From Lutjanus erythropterus (Eukaryota; Chordata; Actinopteri; Lutjaniformes; Lutjanidae), in assembly GCA_020091685.1 (NCBI GenBank), contig CM034613.1, forward strand, positions 774,251-838,250: a stretch of DNA of 64,000 nt, read 5' to 3'. The notes below the pieces were generated by a model that saw only the letters and a program-made list of their open reading frames with translations, ran no database searches and was not told the DNA's origin. This document shows positions 1-11,586 of this stretch, piece by piece. The translations under genes were made by a program, and so were the position numbers. Each line of letters opens with the position of its first letter. The stretch's first letter is position 1.

Positions 1-1730
1 GGCTGTGACTGACTTCATGTTATATACTCAAGAGGTAGAAGCACCTGAGGTGATAAAATGATTTCACAAAATATTAACACAATGAGTTTTTTTTTGATAA
101 ATAATCATCATTAATGAGGTTAGAATGATCGAACAGCTAGAACAGTCTGATAAGTTCATTAAATGATCACTTTACTGTAATGCAGCCTTTAAAACCAGGA
201 CGACACTTATGACATATCATAATGCAACGATATCCTAAATTTATCATGATATCTAGTCTCATATCACGATACCTTATAATATCGATATATTGCCCAGGCC
301 CATATATTGTCAGGCTGCAGAGATTTCCCAAGTCAACACAACAGATTCTACAGAAGAGTGGCAGGATACTTGCACAGAGGCACAAACCAAATCTCTTAAT
401 ACTAGATGTAAATTGGTACAGTATAACTGGTTAATGCGCATCTATATTACTCCATAAATTTGATCGCAATAATCCAGATAGTGCACCCAGGAAAGGGGAA
501 CAATGGTACATTGTCTTTGGTTTCTGGGAATGTGCTAAAATATGTGAGTCTGGGAGGATATCAACACAGTTGTTGCAGAGATTTTATCTCTAAAATTAGC
601 CCTTGACCCAAAGGTCTTTATTTTGGGAAAGCAATCAGGTATCCCAGAAGGACAGACAAGTAAACAATGCGTCCTTGACATGTGCCAACTACAGGCGAGA
701 CGTGATTCAAGACGTGATTGGCCTCCAGATCTCGGACAGGTCGATGGTTGAGAGAAATGTCCTGTTGTTTTTTGATGGGAAAGATAACCTATATTCTTAC
801 AGGAAACATCACCTTTCAAGAAATCTGCAGACTGTTTATGTATTTTATTGAAAATGGTGAATTAAAATATGCACTTGTTCAGGTAGAAGAGAGACGGGAT
901 AGATAGGACTGGAAGAAGAGAATTACAATAGAGAGAACATGTTGTATGTGGGCTTTGTTTTTTTGTTTTTTGTTTTTGTGTTTTGTCTGTTTTTGTTGTT
1001 GTTGCTCTTCCTTTTCTACTTTCATATTTTTTATATAAACTACCAGTATAATTTATTAATGGTAGACATTATCAGAAGGATGAAGGTGAGAGAGGTGTAC
1101 TGCCTTGTTACACCTTTATACTGCTACTGCATCTTTAAAAATACTTAAAATATTATTTAATAAAAGACTTAAGAAAACATCTTTGTGTGGCACAGATCCC
1201 TTCTAAAATAACTCCATAATCATTTTAATGTTTTCAATGAAAATGAAAATAATGAGGTAAATATTATCACAGCTTCTAATATTGGAAATTATGTCTCAAT
1301 TGCACCAGTCAAAATAATCAAAATTGATTTTTTTTTTTTTTTTTTCAATTGATTTTGGGATATTCGCTGTTTCCTTTAAAGGGACAGTTCACCCCAAAAT
1401 CAAATATACATATTTTTCCCCTGATCTGTAGTGCTGTTCATCCAGTGAGTTTTGGTGTGAGTTGCACAGTTTTGGAGAGTGTGTCCTCTCGCCAGTATAA
1501 TGGGACTAGATGGGAGATTGTAGTGTTGAAAGTACCAAGAAATACATTTTAAAAAAAAATTCAAAATGAGTGTCTCTTTTCAAAAATCATGACCTGGTTA
1601 CTCAAGATAATCCACAGACATGTTGTGAGGAGTTTGATGTAGGAACTATTTTCTTTCTGCAGTAGAACCATATGGAACTACGTTAGAATCTACCAGAACT
1701 ACATTCTTTTAAGCTAACAATCAATAATCA
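1..1730. other. AT-rich intergenic DNA, no gene seen
   Basis: I see no coding signal here. Positions 180-300 hold an inverted, degenerate piece of the same repeat that lies at about 3660-4100 (shared words include the run around gcagcctttaaaaccagga and the tail ttgcccaggccc). A T-rich tract lies at 960-1025 and a T homopolymer at 1328-1345. From about 1372 to 1545 there is a decayed repeat beginning with an aaagggacagttcacc word, related in its first bases to the fold-back MITE family found several times further on. Confidence 0.5.
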
Positions 1731-1731
1731 A

Positions 1732-1918
1732 TTAAAGGAATGGTTCACCCAAAAATCCAGTCATTATCTACTCATCCTCATGCTGATTGAAGGTCAGGTT
1801 TAGTTTTTTAGTCAACAAAACACTGCTGGAGTTTCACAGGAAAATAGTGTTACAGAATCTCACAACAAAATCAGACCTTCAATCAACATTAGGGTTTTTG
1901 GGTGAATTATCCCTTTAA
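1732..1918. repeat. Fold-back MITE, GGGATAGTTCACCC family, short copy
   Basis: The left edge reads attaaaggaatggttcaccc and the right edge is its near-complement, gggtgaattatcccttta, so the element is an inverted repeat. Inner words (ctgctggagtttcacagg, tcattatctactcatcctca) recur in copies near 5.5, 22.6, 27.7, 30.0, 39.1 and 54.8 kb. This one has lost most of its centre. No coding capacity. Confidence 0.75.
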
Positions 1919-2169
1919 TCACTGATAATTAATAAGATACAAAATTCACATCTTTCAAAGTTTCATTTAAACAATCCTAACACCACATTAGTTGTGTGAA
2001 ACATTGATTCATGAGGCAGAAACAAGCAATAAAACAATCTCTGCTCTTGTCCATCTGTAATTATTCAACAAACAGAAGAGGTAACAAACAGAAAAATATA
2101 CCATGGTCGACAGCTCTCATGACTAAACCAATGAGTCACATTTCACCGCTAATACGCTGTGAAATCCTG

Positions 2170-2260
2170 AGGCAGGGGTGGCCAATTATTTTCCACAGGG
2201 GGGGGCCACATGAGACCTCGATCAGGCCGCAGCGGGCCGAAGACAAATGTGATTAGAATG
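2170..2260 (+). repeat. hAT-type element end fragment
   Basis: The stretch begins caggggtggccaattatt and contains a gggggggccacatgag run. This resembles the CAGGGGTNNCCAA-type ends of hAT-derived repeats. A possibly related decayed segment with ggaccacatggagccattca lies at 3208-3270. No target-site duplication can be defined, so this is a fragment call only. Confidence 0.35.
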
Positions 2261-2914
2261 AGTTGCCTGCTTACTCAGTGGGAGGAATAAAGTGTGTGAT
2301 GATTCATTAGTTTGCTTTTACAGTGTACCATTGGTACTGGATACAGGCTGCAAACATAGTAGCAACAACAGTAGAAGAAGAACGACGTAAACAAACAACA
2401 CAGTTGTAAGGCACTATGTCATCTGATACTATATACGTATTTTTTGTGTGTATTGTGATTACACATATATGACACTATTATTATATATATCCTACATTAT
2501 TAGTACTGTTACTATATTGTTATGCAATGCCATCATATCATACTATTATTATCATATTAATGCTGTTGCTATTACTACTTATATTTCTGCTATCTATTGC
2601 TCTACATTATTCTTTATTATATATAATTATATTATTATTATTATGTTGTCAGTGTCACTTTACGCCAGATTATTTCGGACTGCCTAAATGCACCTTATTT
2701 ATTTATTTACATTACTACATTTACATTACATCCTGTGTACTTGTCTTTTCTATTTTGTGTACTTTGTATTTATTGCATGTACCTTTGCTGCTATGACAAT
2801 TTCATTTCCCTTCATGAACTCATAAAGTTATCTATCTATCTAAAGTTACAGTCTAATATAGAAGATACAGATGAGCATCATTACCAGTGAACACAGCACT
2901 GACCCCTTTCAGAT

Positions 2915-3128
2915 TAGGGCTGCATAATTAATTACCATCACAGTAAAATCGCAATGTGGCCAAGTACAGGTTTTTGAAAACTGATCATGATTTTAATTGT
3001 TTTTTTTTTCAGTGAACATGAAAATTGTGATGCAAAACTGATTATTTCCTTTCTAAGTGTATAGGATATCGCAATATCAATCAAAATAACCGCAATATGA
3101 CTTCTTTTTTCCAAACCATGCCGCCCTG
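2915..3128. mobile_element. hAT MITE, TAGGGCTGCA family, with near-perfect 8-bp TSD
   Basis: The element starts tagggctgcataatt and ends catgccgccctg, a diverged complement of that start. It is bracketed by tttcagat (2907-2914) and tttcagaa (3129-3136), which match at 7 of 8 positions, as expected of an aged hAT target-site duplication. The inner Asn/Ile-like AT sequence has no ORF. The same family recurs intact at 50591-50880 and as a right-end piece near 53.34-53.45 kb. Confidence 0.7.
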
Positions 3129-3659
3129 TTTCAGAATAAAGGCCTGTTAATGATTTAAACAATGACTTCTATTTTAGTTTTATTGTTAATGTATTCATGA
3201 TGGTGTTAGGACCACATGGAGCCATTCAACGGGCCAGATCTGATCTGAGGGACGTATTTTATCCACATCAGTCCTTAGGAATTGAAAACATATTTTTGAC
3301 TCAAAGGAATGAACATGAGTTGAACTTTTACTATGACACTTTAAATAAGTGCAGTTCCTTTAATATCTGACAGTTTAGTAGCAATGAGAGAAAATAACTG
3401 CCCAATCAGAGCTGAGTATGTAAATAACATGTAACATGCCTGCTTGAGTTTATACCATTGTTTGCTGAATTCACAGGATTTTTGTATCAGTGCGAGCTTT
3501 GATGGTATTTATTGGAATTATTTAAATGATTTTATTTTGTTTTATATCTCGTATTCTGATTTGATTTATTTTTCTTTGCTTTGTTGTAAAGAACTTTGTG
3601 ACTTTATTTTGAGAGGTGCTTAAATACAAGTTATCATTAAATTGCATCATATTAAATTC

Positions 3660-4100
3660 AGGTTTGAGCAATACATCCATATTATATCATATTGTAATAT
3701 GAGACTAGATAGATTTTGGATATTGCTATATCATATGTCATAAGTGTTGTCTGTTCCTGGTTTTAAAGGCTGCATTCCAGTAAAATTATGTCATTTTTCT
3801 TCACTTATCAGACTGTTCTTGCTGTTCTATTATTTGTTTTTACCCACTTAGTCATTATATCCACATTACTGATGATTATTTATCAAAAAACCTCATCCCT
3901 GCAATATTATCACAATATCTGGGTATTTGGTCAAAAATATTGTAATGTTTTATCATTTTATCACCTTAACCACTTCCATCCCTTGGAGGACACACCACGT
4001 TATCAGTCACAATCTACATGATCAATAATTATCGATACTGACCGATATAAAACTTCACTATCGTGATATGTTTTTCATCTCTATCGCCCAGGCCTAATGA
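3660..4100. repeat. Interspersed repeat ending ...atcgcccaggcc
   Basis: This AT-rich repeat holds the words cttaaccacttccatccc, ttggaggacacaccacg and tatcgcccaggcctaatg. Diverged copies lie at about 5850-6690 (split by a hAT element), 51550-52250 and, inverted and partial, 180-300. It is important as the unoccupied paralogue of the insertion site of the element at 5978-6587. Superfamily not determined. Confidence 0.6.
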
Positions 4101-5516
4101 GATGAATTTCATATTTTTTTAGTCACGATATCTGCTGTAATTATTCAATTGATTTTATCTTGTTTTGATCTGATTTCTTTTTCTTTGCTTTGCTGTAAAG
4201 AACTTTGTAACTTTATTTTGAAAAGCACCAATTTAAACACAGTTATCTTCAATTTCCATGTATTTAATTCACTGACAATCCCCTCTGGAAACTGATTTGA
4301 TTTAATTCATGATTTGATTCAGTTCTATATTGATTCAACTTGGGATATTTCAGTTACAATACCGATTTTGCTTGGACTTGAAAGAGATTCTCAGAGGACT
4401 AAAGCTGTCAATTGTACAAAGAACCTTCAAACCTGGTGCATTATTAAAAATATTAAAAATTAACCATGTTCTTTTCATTAAACATGACCTGACCATCACA
4501 CTAAAAGCTGTACCACACTTTAACAGGAGTAAAGACATATTAAAAGATCGATTTTAGGATTTAATGAATTGATATCAGACCATGCCAGGAAAATTGATTT
4601 GAACAGACTAATTTAAAACAAAATTCTTTTCTGTATCTTCTGAGCAGTATAACAGCATCTGAGACATTTCTGTCAACATCAGTTTCTTGGTTGTTGATGT
4701 AGATTTAAAGACCTTTCTGCAGCAGCGGATCAAACTGTTTCTGTCATGTCAAACCCCAGAGACAGTCAGAGACTTTTTGCCCATGAAATTCAAATTCCTG
4801 CTGATAGAACGGCGAACAACTGTATTTGTGTTCTCTCTGGTGCAGAACTAGATCGGTGAGTGGGAGACAAGACAAGCGTGGCCACATTCGTACATTTGCA
4901 TACCACAATGTAAATGTGCACTTGATGTAAATGCAGTCAGTGTGAGTGCTCTGCTCTGTCACGCTGCTGCCGGGTTACACAATAAGTACATTTCACAGTT
5001 AGACACGCATGGAAGCAGCTGAAACAACTGACCACCTTTAAACTGCTCGACAGACAACCACAGACAACATATCTGACACTTATATGATTCCATAGTACAG
5101 CTGCGTGGGCCACTGTAGTATTAAAATTATTTATCAGTTATGAAGTTCAGTCATTGTTTATCTTTTTCTGTAGGGAAATTCATTCTTTGCATTTAACCCG
5201 TCCTCAGTGTTAGGAGCAGGATGGATCAAGATACCCTGAAAAAGACATTGTTCCATTTATTGCTGCAGTTATGTGAGGTGACCAGCTGATAAAACTGTGA
5301 TGCAGATTTTGTGCGCATGAGCAGGGAGTCTTAAAAAGTTCAAATAAGCGGAGGTTTGGAAGTCAGTAATGGCTGGAATGTAAGTTGGATCACCTGCTGT
5401 GACGCTGTAATCAATAATCAATAAACCCTTGTTGAAGTTTACCTGCATCATTAAAATGTGAAAAAAAATGTGAATGTGAAAATGTGAAACAACCACTACA
5501 GACACGAAAGTCTCAT
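4101..5516. other. Intergenic DNA, no gene seen
   Basis: I found no exon-like structure, RNA gene or clear repeat boundary in this stretch. The part from about 4120 to 4270 repeats words seen at about 3530-3640 (for example ctttgctgtaaagaactttg), so some duplicated repeat sequence is present. Confidence 0.4.
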
Positions 5517-5517
5517 T

Positions 5518-5840
5518 TAAAGGGATAGTTCATCCAAAAATGAAAATTCAGTCATTATCTACTCTATGGTGACCAGTTTTCAAACATAAAAAACAACTGG
5601 CCAAAGAGACTTGGATTACACCAGACAAGCAGCATGGAGGCATTTTATGTTTTTATTCTGTTGTTTTTTCCTGAAAACTGGTCACCATTCACTTCCATTG
5701 TTTGGGAGATTCTGCAACACTGTTTTCCTGTGAAACTCCAGCAGTGTTTGTGGACTAAAAAACTAAACCTGACCTTCAATCTGCATGAGGATGAGTAGAT
5801 AATGATTGAATTTTCATTTTTGGGTGAACAGTACCTTTAA
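5518..5840. repeat. Fold-back MITE, GGGATAGTTCACCC family
   Basis: The left end ttaaagggatagttcatcc and right end gggtgaacagtaccttta form imperfect terminal inverted repeats. Further in, atggtgaccagttttcaaac and gaaaactggtcaccattcac form a second inverted pair, so the whole sequence could fold on itself. No ORF is present. Confidence 0.8.
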
Positions 5841-5977
5841 TATTTTGTGAATGCACCATTAGTCTACAATATTGTCAAAATATTTGGTCAAAAACCTGAT
5901 GATATTTGATTTTGTTCATATTGCCCAGCAATAATGCAACAAACTTACTTTATCACCTTCACTTCCACCCTTTGGAG

Positions 5978-6587
5978 CAGTGGTGGAAACTGAAAATCTT
6001 AGGTACAAGTACTATTACACTGCTAAAATATTACTCCATTACAAGTAAAAGCAAAAACTACTCAGTGTTAGTTACTTCTCCAAACAAGGGTTGCAAATTT
6101 TGTGTGTTTTCCTGAACCAATAGTTGTAAACACTAACAATCAACTAATCATTAATAATTTATAAGATGCAAAACATATTTATTTCCTCATTGTCATTTTT
6201 TTTCTGATTTTAAGTTAAGTTGAATTAATTTAATTAATGATGAATCATTAACATCCTTATTCTGTGTCCAACATGTGCTGCTGCAGCGTTTTGTTTTGTT
6301 TTTGGTTTGTATATCATTATTTTCATTGGCCCGTTTGTGATCAGATCACCTTATTGGCTCCTAAAATACAGATAAAAAGTTTGGATATGAATTCAAATTG
6401 TACTCAGTACTCTACCATAATTTTAAAAGTAACTATGTAGATTACAGCATGTAATGCATACTTAAATTCGAGTAAAAGTACAGACTTGAAAATCTCATAA
6501 AAGTACCCCCCCCCCCCCCAAAAAACAAAAAAAACAAAAAAAACTCAATTATGGTAATCTGAGTGTAATTAGTTACTTCCACCCCTG
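5978..6587. mobile_element. hAT-type element (CAGTGGTGGAA family) with perfect 8-bp TSD
   Basis: The element begins cagtggtggaaact and ends agttacttccacccctg, imperfect terminal inverted repeats. Exactly 8 bp, ctttggag, is duplicated on both sides (5970-5977 and 6588-6595), the hallmark of hAT insertion. Removing the element and one duplicate restores the word order seen in the related repeat at about 3970-3990, which is an empty site. Related fragments lie near 8.78, 11.59 and 12.92 kb. No transposase ORF, so it is non-autonomous. Confidence 0.85.
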
Positions 6588-6776
6588 CTTTGGAGGACAC
6601 AACATGTCATCAGTCATAAGCAACATGATCAATAATAATTGATATGAAACTTTCATATCGTGATCAGTTTTTCTGCTGTATTATTGTAACCTGAGTTTTT
6701 GTTGCAGCCATTACAATAATATTAAATGCACTGATGAGAGAAATACATAAAGAACTTTTTGGGGGGGGGCGTGGGG

Positions 6777-7094
6777 NNNNNNNNNNNNNNNNNNNNNNNN
6801 NNNNNNNNNNNNNNNNNNNNNNNNNNNNNNNNNNNNNNNNNNNNNNNNNNNNNNNNNNNNNNNNNNNNNNNNNNNNNNNNNNNNNNNNNNNNNNNNNNNN
6901 NNNNNNNNNNNNNNNNNNNNNNNNNNNNNNNNNNNNNNNNNNNNNNNNNNNNNNNNNNNNNNNNNNNNNNNNNNNNNNNNNNNNNNNNNNNNNNNNNNNN
7001 NNNNNNNNNNNNNNNNNNNNNNNNNNNNNNNNNNNNNNNNNNNNNNNNNNNNNNNNNNNNNNNNNNNNNNNNNNNNNNNNNNNNNNNNNNNNNN
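6777..7094. other. Assembly gap (318 N)
   Basis: The bases are undetermined. The gap is preceded by short G runs and followed at once by 65 consecutive G residues (7095-7159), so the unresolved sequence is probably a G-rich low-complexity tract. Apparent poly-Gly and poly-Pro ORFs across it are meaningless. Confidence 0.98.

Positions 7095-7159
<65 letters not shown>
7095..7159 (+). repeat. 65-bp poly-G homopolymer beside the gap
   Basis: An uninterrupted run of 65 G directly follows the N gap. It may be a genuine G tract that stopped the assembler, or a sequencing or scaffolding artefact. Confidence 0.95.
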
Positions 7160-7160
<1 letters not shown>

Positions 7161-7349
7161 TGTGATGTGATGGATGTGATGGGGTGGAGTCGTCTCAACA
7201 GGGTCATCACAGAACCAAACAGTATGAAGGACACACAGAGTCCCTGTGTTTTCACTGATGCCTGATGGGATATGTGCCTGTTATTAACTACATTAAAGAC
7301 GTGTTATAAATATTTGACAGCAGAGGTACAATCATTACATAACAGCATC

Positions 7350-8090
7350 AGTGGGAACACAGAACCAGAGCGGCCACCACCCTTCAGTCTCCAGCAACAC
7401 AAAGAAGCCCTCAGTTATAACACAGCCCGCACTTCCACACACACAGACAGGAATGCATCTCGCAGATGAGGTGACTGTGGATCCATGTTCAGCAGGCCTT
7501 TGCGTGTGAAGAAGCCCCTCCAGCCCTGCAGCCCACCCACACCTTCTCCTCTTTCTTTCTGCAGGATCACAGCCCACCGCCTCCTTCTCCTCCCAACAAT
7601 CACTGCGGCTCACTCCCCGCTTCCTCCTCCTCCTCCTCCATCCCTCCGTTCTGATCGTTACCTGGCTCTCCGTCTGAGCAGCATCGCTGGTTCCCCGGGC
7701 CCTGCTCTCTGGTGCGGTTGTTGTACAGCTGCAGACAGCTCGGAGCATCTCGAAGGCTTCAGCTGCAGCTGATCCGCCGACAGCTCAGATCAGGCCATGG
7801 AGCCGGAGCCCGCAGCAGCAGCTCCCGCCGCCCGACACGGAGATCACTGGATCGGTGCGCGCGATTTCTGAGGGTTCCTGTGGTCCGGAGCGGCTCTGTG
7901 CCGAGGTTCTGCTGATCCGCACCGACACACACAGTCCGTCTGATTGTTATACCGACGACCAACACACACAAACACACACTCACACACACACACACACACA
8001 CTGAACAGAGGGAGACGGAGCGAGACAGAGCGAGAGAGAGAGGAGAACTTCCAGGCCTTTTCAAAATAAAAGCTCAGAACAATCCACAAA
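7350..8090 (-). promoter_or_regulatory. CpG-richer island; candidate promoter/first exon (minus strand)
   Basis: This stretch is clearly richer in GC and CpG than the AT-rich DNA around it. On the minus strand a possible splice donor, CAG|GTAACG, follows position 7662. An ATG at 7748 would give 29 codons ending exactly at that donor, although these could equally be 5' UTR. On the plus strand an ATG at 7797 opens only 24 codons, with no good donor. I recognise no protein. I favour a minus-strand first exon whose remaining exons lie to the left or outside the window. A CA microsatellite lies at about 7980-8002. Confidence 0.35.
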
Positions 8091-8296
8091 GAAGGGCTGT
8101 CACCAAGACAATTCTGACCTGAAAAGACCTCATTCTTCTGTTATGGAGTCAAAACAAAGAAAATTATTCATTTTATTCATCCATGTAAACCTTTATTTCT
8201 TCTGTGAATTCGAAAGGCGGAAGAAGAGTACTGAGATCTTTTACAAAGTAGTACTACCACAGAGTATAAATACTCTGTTACAACGTCCTGGATTCA

Positions 8297-8305
8297 ATTC
8301 TTCTT

Positions 8306-8380
<75 letters not shown>

Positions 8381-8391
8381 GTTATTATTGC
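8297..8391 (+). repeat. (TTC)n(TTA)n microsatellite
   Basis: A block of TTC triplets passes directly into a block of TTA triplets. Apparent poly-Ser/Tyr or poly-Asn/Ile ORFs here are artefacts of the repeat. Confidence 0.95.
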
Positions 8392-8392
8392 C

Positions 8393-8695
8393 GGGGCAGG
8401 GCCTTTCTGTGTGGAGTTTGCATGTTCTCCCTGTGTCTGTGTGGGTTCTCTCCGGGTTCTCCAGCTTCCTCCCACAGTCCAAAGACATGCATGCAGGTTA
8501 ATTGGTGACTCTAAATTGTCCCTAGGTGTGAATGTGAGTGTGAGTGGTTGTCTGTCTCTATGTGTCAGCCCTGTGATGAACTGGCGATTTGTCCAGGGTG
8601 AACCCCGCCTCTCACCCAATGTCAGCTGGGATAGGCTCCTGCAGCCCGCGACCTTTATGGAATAAGCGGTTACAGAAAATGAATGAATGAATTAT
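8393..8695 (+). mobile_element. LINE 3' tail (L2-like), 5'-truncated
   Basis: The stretch carries conserved words typical of the 3' end of fish L2-like LINEs and the SINEs that borrow it: ggagtttgcatgttctccc, cacagtccaaagacatgc, ggttaattggtgactcta and agctgggataggctcctg. It ends in a gaatgaatgaatt tail repeat followed by TTA repeats, as expected of a plus-strand insertion. The reverse transcriptase part is absent. A minus-strand piece of a similar tail lies near 41.54-41.64 kb. Confidence 0.75.
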
Positions 8696-8775
8696 TATTA
8701 TTATTATTATACTTAAGTAAAAGTACAAACGTACACAGCCTCAAAATATACCTCAAGTACCAAAAGTAAACATAT

Positions 8776-8910
8776 CAGTGGTGGAAAGAGTACTGAAAAG
8801 AACAAACTTGAAAATCTACTCATAAAAATACAAATACCCCTCCCAAAAAAACTACTTTATTACAGTAATTTGAGTATTTGTAATTAGTTATTCCACTCCT
8901 ACTCATTCTA
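8776..8910. repeat. hAT-type MITE fragment, CAGTGGTGGAA family
   Basis: It starts cagtggtggaaagagtac and ends near ttagttattccactcctac, a degraded inverted copy of its start. It belongs with the element at 5978-6587 but is much shorter. No duplication could be found at its edges. Confidence 0.55.
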
Positions 8911-8964
8911 CAGTACTGTCAGCAGTTGAGGAAGTATGAGTCAGTCATTCCAAGACTTCACAAG

Positions 8965-9300
8965 CTTCTGGGGGATCATTGTGTCCTAAAATTCATGACG
9001 TCACAGCTGTTTTCTTAAAAAAAAATTGCAATGTATGTTGCAATGTTTGTACATGTTTTTTGCAAAGAGATTGCAGAAACAAGTGAGAATCGAAAAATAA
9101 AGTTGAGATTTTTAAATTCTTTTAATCTTTTTTGTATAATTCATTAAAAATGAAAGGCAACATATTCTATCAAACCTTACCAAAAAGGCTAAAGATTACA
9201 AAATTAACAAAACAACAAAATACGCTTTAAATTCACCTGGGGGTATTCCACCAAGAAGCAAAATGTATTTGGAGCTCATACTCAAAACTAACTGACAAGT
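8965..9300. repeat. Unclassified interspersed repeat, copy 1
   Basis: This segment shares several diagnostic words in the same order with 18290-18690, including cattaaaaatgaaaggcaac and ggggtattccac followed by aagcaaaat. It is not a simple repeat and has no ORF. I cannot place it in a family. Confidence 0.5.
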
Positions 9301-11280
9301 GACAACTCTGTTCTATCACTGCTATGAAGAAAAGTCTGTTTCTGTTGATGCAGTTCTGATTATAAACTCTGGAGGAGCAATAAACACATTTCATAATCAG
9401 ATTTTGTGTCAAATTGTACATTTTTTTGTAAGTAACCTTGTAATAAGTGATAATGACGATAATATTACAGTGAGAAGTCAAAATAGAAAAATAAACCCTG
9501 TCAGGCTGATGCAGGATGAATTATCTCTACATTATCTCTTACATATATGAAGATAATGATGCTTTATTGGCATTCCAAAACGTTAAACATGACAGAATGA
9601 ATGAGACACTCAGGGTCCAATGGATGTGATAACAATAGTGAAAAAGTCATGAGAAAAACAAACACAATAAAGACATGATAAATGGTAAAAGTATAAAGAC
9701 AGTATAAAAAGACTGTAGATGAAGCTGGTTAGTGCCCAAAGTGCAGCTGTGCCCAGGTGATATAATATTATACTATTTTTTTTATCTAATTATTGATGCA
9801 TTAATGTGTATATCTGTGCAGCTACTAAAGGCAAATTATTCATGTAGTACCAAATCATAACAGTGGTCACCTCAGGGACAGGTCTGGACCATACTCCTTG
9901 AGGAAATCTTCCTTTTAACAGACAGAAACCTGAAGTGAAACCAGACACTATGGTGGGCAGCCATCAGCCAGAGACAGAGAGACAGAGACACTGTGTGTGT
10001 GTGTGTGTGTATAATTGTGGTGGACAATGCTAAATCACTACTCAAACTGAGAACAGGTTGTAATGAGAAAAATACATGGAATCACAGTTCCACAGAGGAG
10101 CTGCTTTTCAAATGACAAAGATCGTGCTTTTATTTTGAAGGCACACAGGGAGTGTTGTCAGTTTGACAAAGTAGGTTTGCTGAATCTGACGTCAGCCTGT
10201 GATGATGATGACGCTGACTGAAAGGCTTCCAGAGATAAAGCTCCACCTTATCTCACATTATTCATTTTAGGGGGTACTTGTACTTTTATTAATATGGTTT
10301 TAAAATTTTCAATTGTGTAATTTTAGTCTTACTTAATTATGCATTATGTAATCTACTTTGCTATTCAAATCATAATTCACTACTAGGACTATAAATTGAT
10401 TTAATGTTCAGTCCCCTCCTAAGCTTTTTTTTTTTAGCCAATAAGGTGATCCGATTGTGAACGAGCCAATGAAAACCCTGAGATTTGGTGGAAAGAACAA
10501 ACCTCTGCAGCAGGCTCAGGTTTGGAGACGTCATCTTGACCACTGAGCAGAACAGAGCAGGAGTTTGGAGTCATTCAGACTGAAGATTTAGAGAAGTGGC
10601 GTAGTGATTAATCTGACAATAAAGATACAATCACACAAAAAACTGAGTGAAAGGGAGCTCAGAAGCTCAAAATAATTATTTGTAATAAGAAGTGAAAACA
10701 TTGTTTAGAAGTTGTACTCACTTAAAAATGTCCCCCAAAAACGTCCCAAAAATATTTTAAGTTTCGAGGTAAATATTTTTGAATTTTATTAAGTCGTTAA
10801 GCCAGTTAATGACCAGAAGATAAATATAGGGTGAAACAAAGTTGAATTAATATGATTTTTTGAAAGGAAAATAAACAAAAAGGAGTTTGCTGATGCCATC
10901 ATTCTTACCTTTACTTCACTTAAATTCAACTTTTGAATTCTTTTTTATCAGTTGCTTTTCCTGAATAATTGTTAATAATTGATGAAAATTGTGGGGTGGG
11001 TGGGTGTGAACTTTTTTCAACTCTTGATAGGGCGACATGCCAGAAAAATTTTGAGTTTACTGAACATGAAATAATGGATTTTTATACTTAAAATTGAGTG
11101 AATGAAAATTCTGAGTTGCATTGATTTAAAGTATTTGAGTTGGCTTAATCAATCATTTTTAATTTAACTGTAATCAACTAACTCCAAATATTTAAGCTCT
11201 GATAAACTCAAACTTTTGAGTTTATGAAGTCAAGAAAAGTGTGGCACCTGACTGCCTCAATATATTTAAGTACTAGTAAC
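9301..11280. other. Intergenic DNA, no gene seen
   Basis: No exon or RNA gene can be supported. A short GT microsatellite lies at about 9990-10011. Parts of 10260-10520 look like a degraded fragment of the CAGTGGTGGAA hAT family (ttagccaataaggtgatcc also appears in altered form near 6350 and 11810). About 11080-11240 is AT-rich with repeated gagtt words. Confidence 0.4.
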
Positions 11281-11284
11281 ATAT

Positions 11285-11441
11285 TTATGCCTTTATTCAG
11301 ACAGGACAGCTGAAGATATGACAGGAAGTGTGGAGAGAGTGTGGGGAGATGACATGCAGCAAAGGGACGCAGGCAGGAGTCAAACACTCACAGCCTCAGG
11401 ACATGGAGGACGTTCTACTAACTGAGCTGCCAGGTCGCCCA
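11285..11441 (-). mobile_element. tRNA-derived SINE
   Basis: Read on the minus strand it begins like a tRNA gene: an A-box-like stretch (tggcagctcagttagtaga), then, after a variable spacer, a B-box-like gtttgactcc. A body follows with the words tttgctgcatgtcatctccc and cttcctgtcatatcttcagc, and it ends near an AT-rich tail. It cannot fold as a full tRNA. The plus-strand words gacatgcagcaaaggg and ggaggacgttctactaactg are typical of a dispersed fish SINE. Confidence 0.7.
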
Positions 11442-11586
11442 TGAAAAAGCTTTTCTAGGGAAATACCTTCCACTCCACTTCATTTATTTGACAAGTCACT
11501 AAATTCTTTACAGATAAAGCATGTTTTTCAAAACATGTTTTTCAATCAAAGTAAGAATAATAATGTAGAAATGATCATTACCTCTA

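Noticed and set aside
6722-7265. Three long ORFs across the N gap with poly-Pro or poly-Gly
   Set aside because: They consist of undetermined bases and a G homopolymer, so the translations carry no information.
7335-7748. 137-codon minus-strand ORF in the GC-rich island
   Set aside because: Arg/Cys/Trp-rich composition typical of a GC-rich non-coding frame. Only the first 29 codons before a possible donor could be considered, and they match nothing known to me.
8278-8619. ORFs with poly-Ser/Tyr, poly-Ile/Arg and poly-Asn/Lys
   Set aside because: Products of the (TTC)n(TTA)n microsatellite and the adjacent LINE tail.
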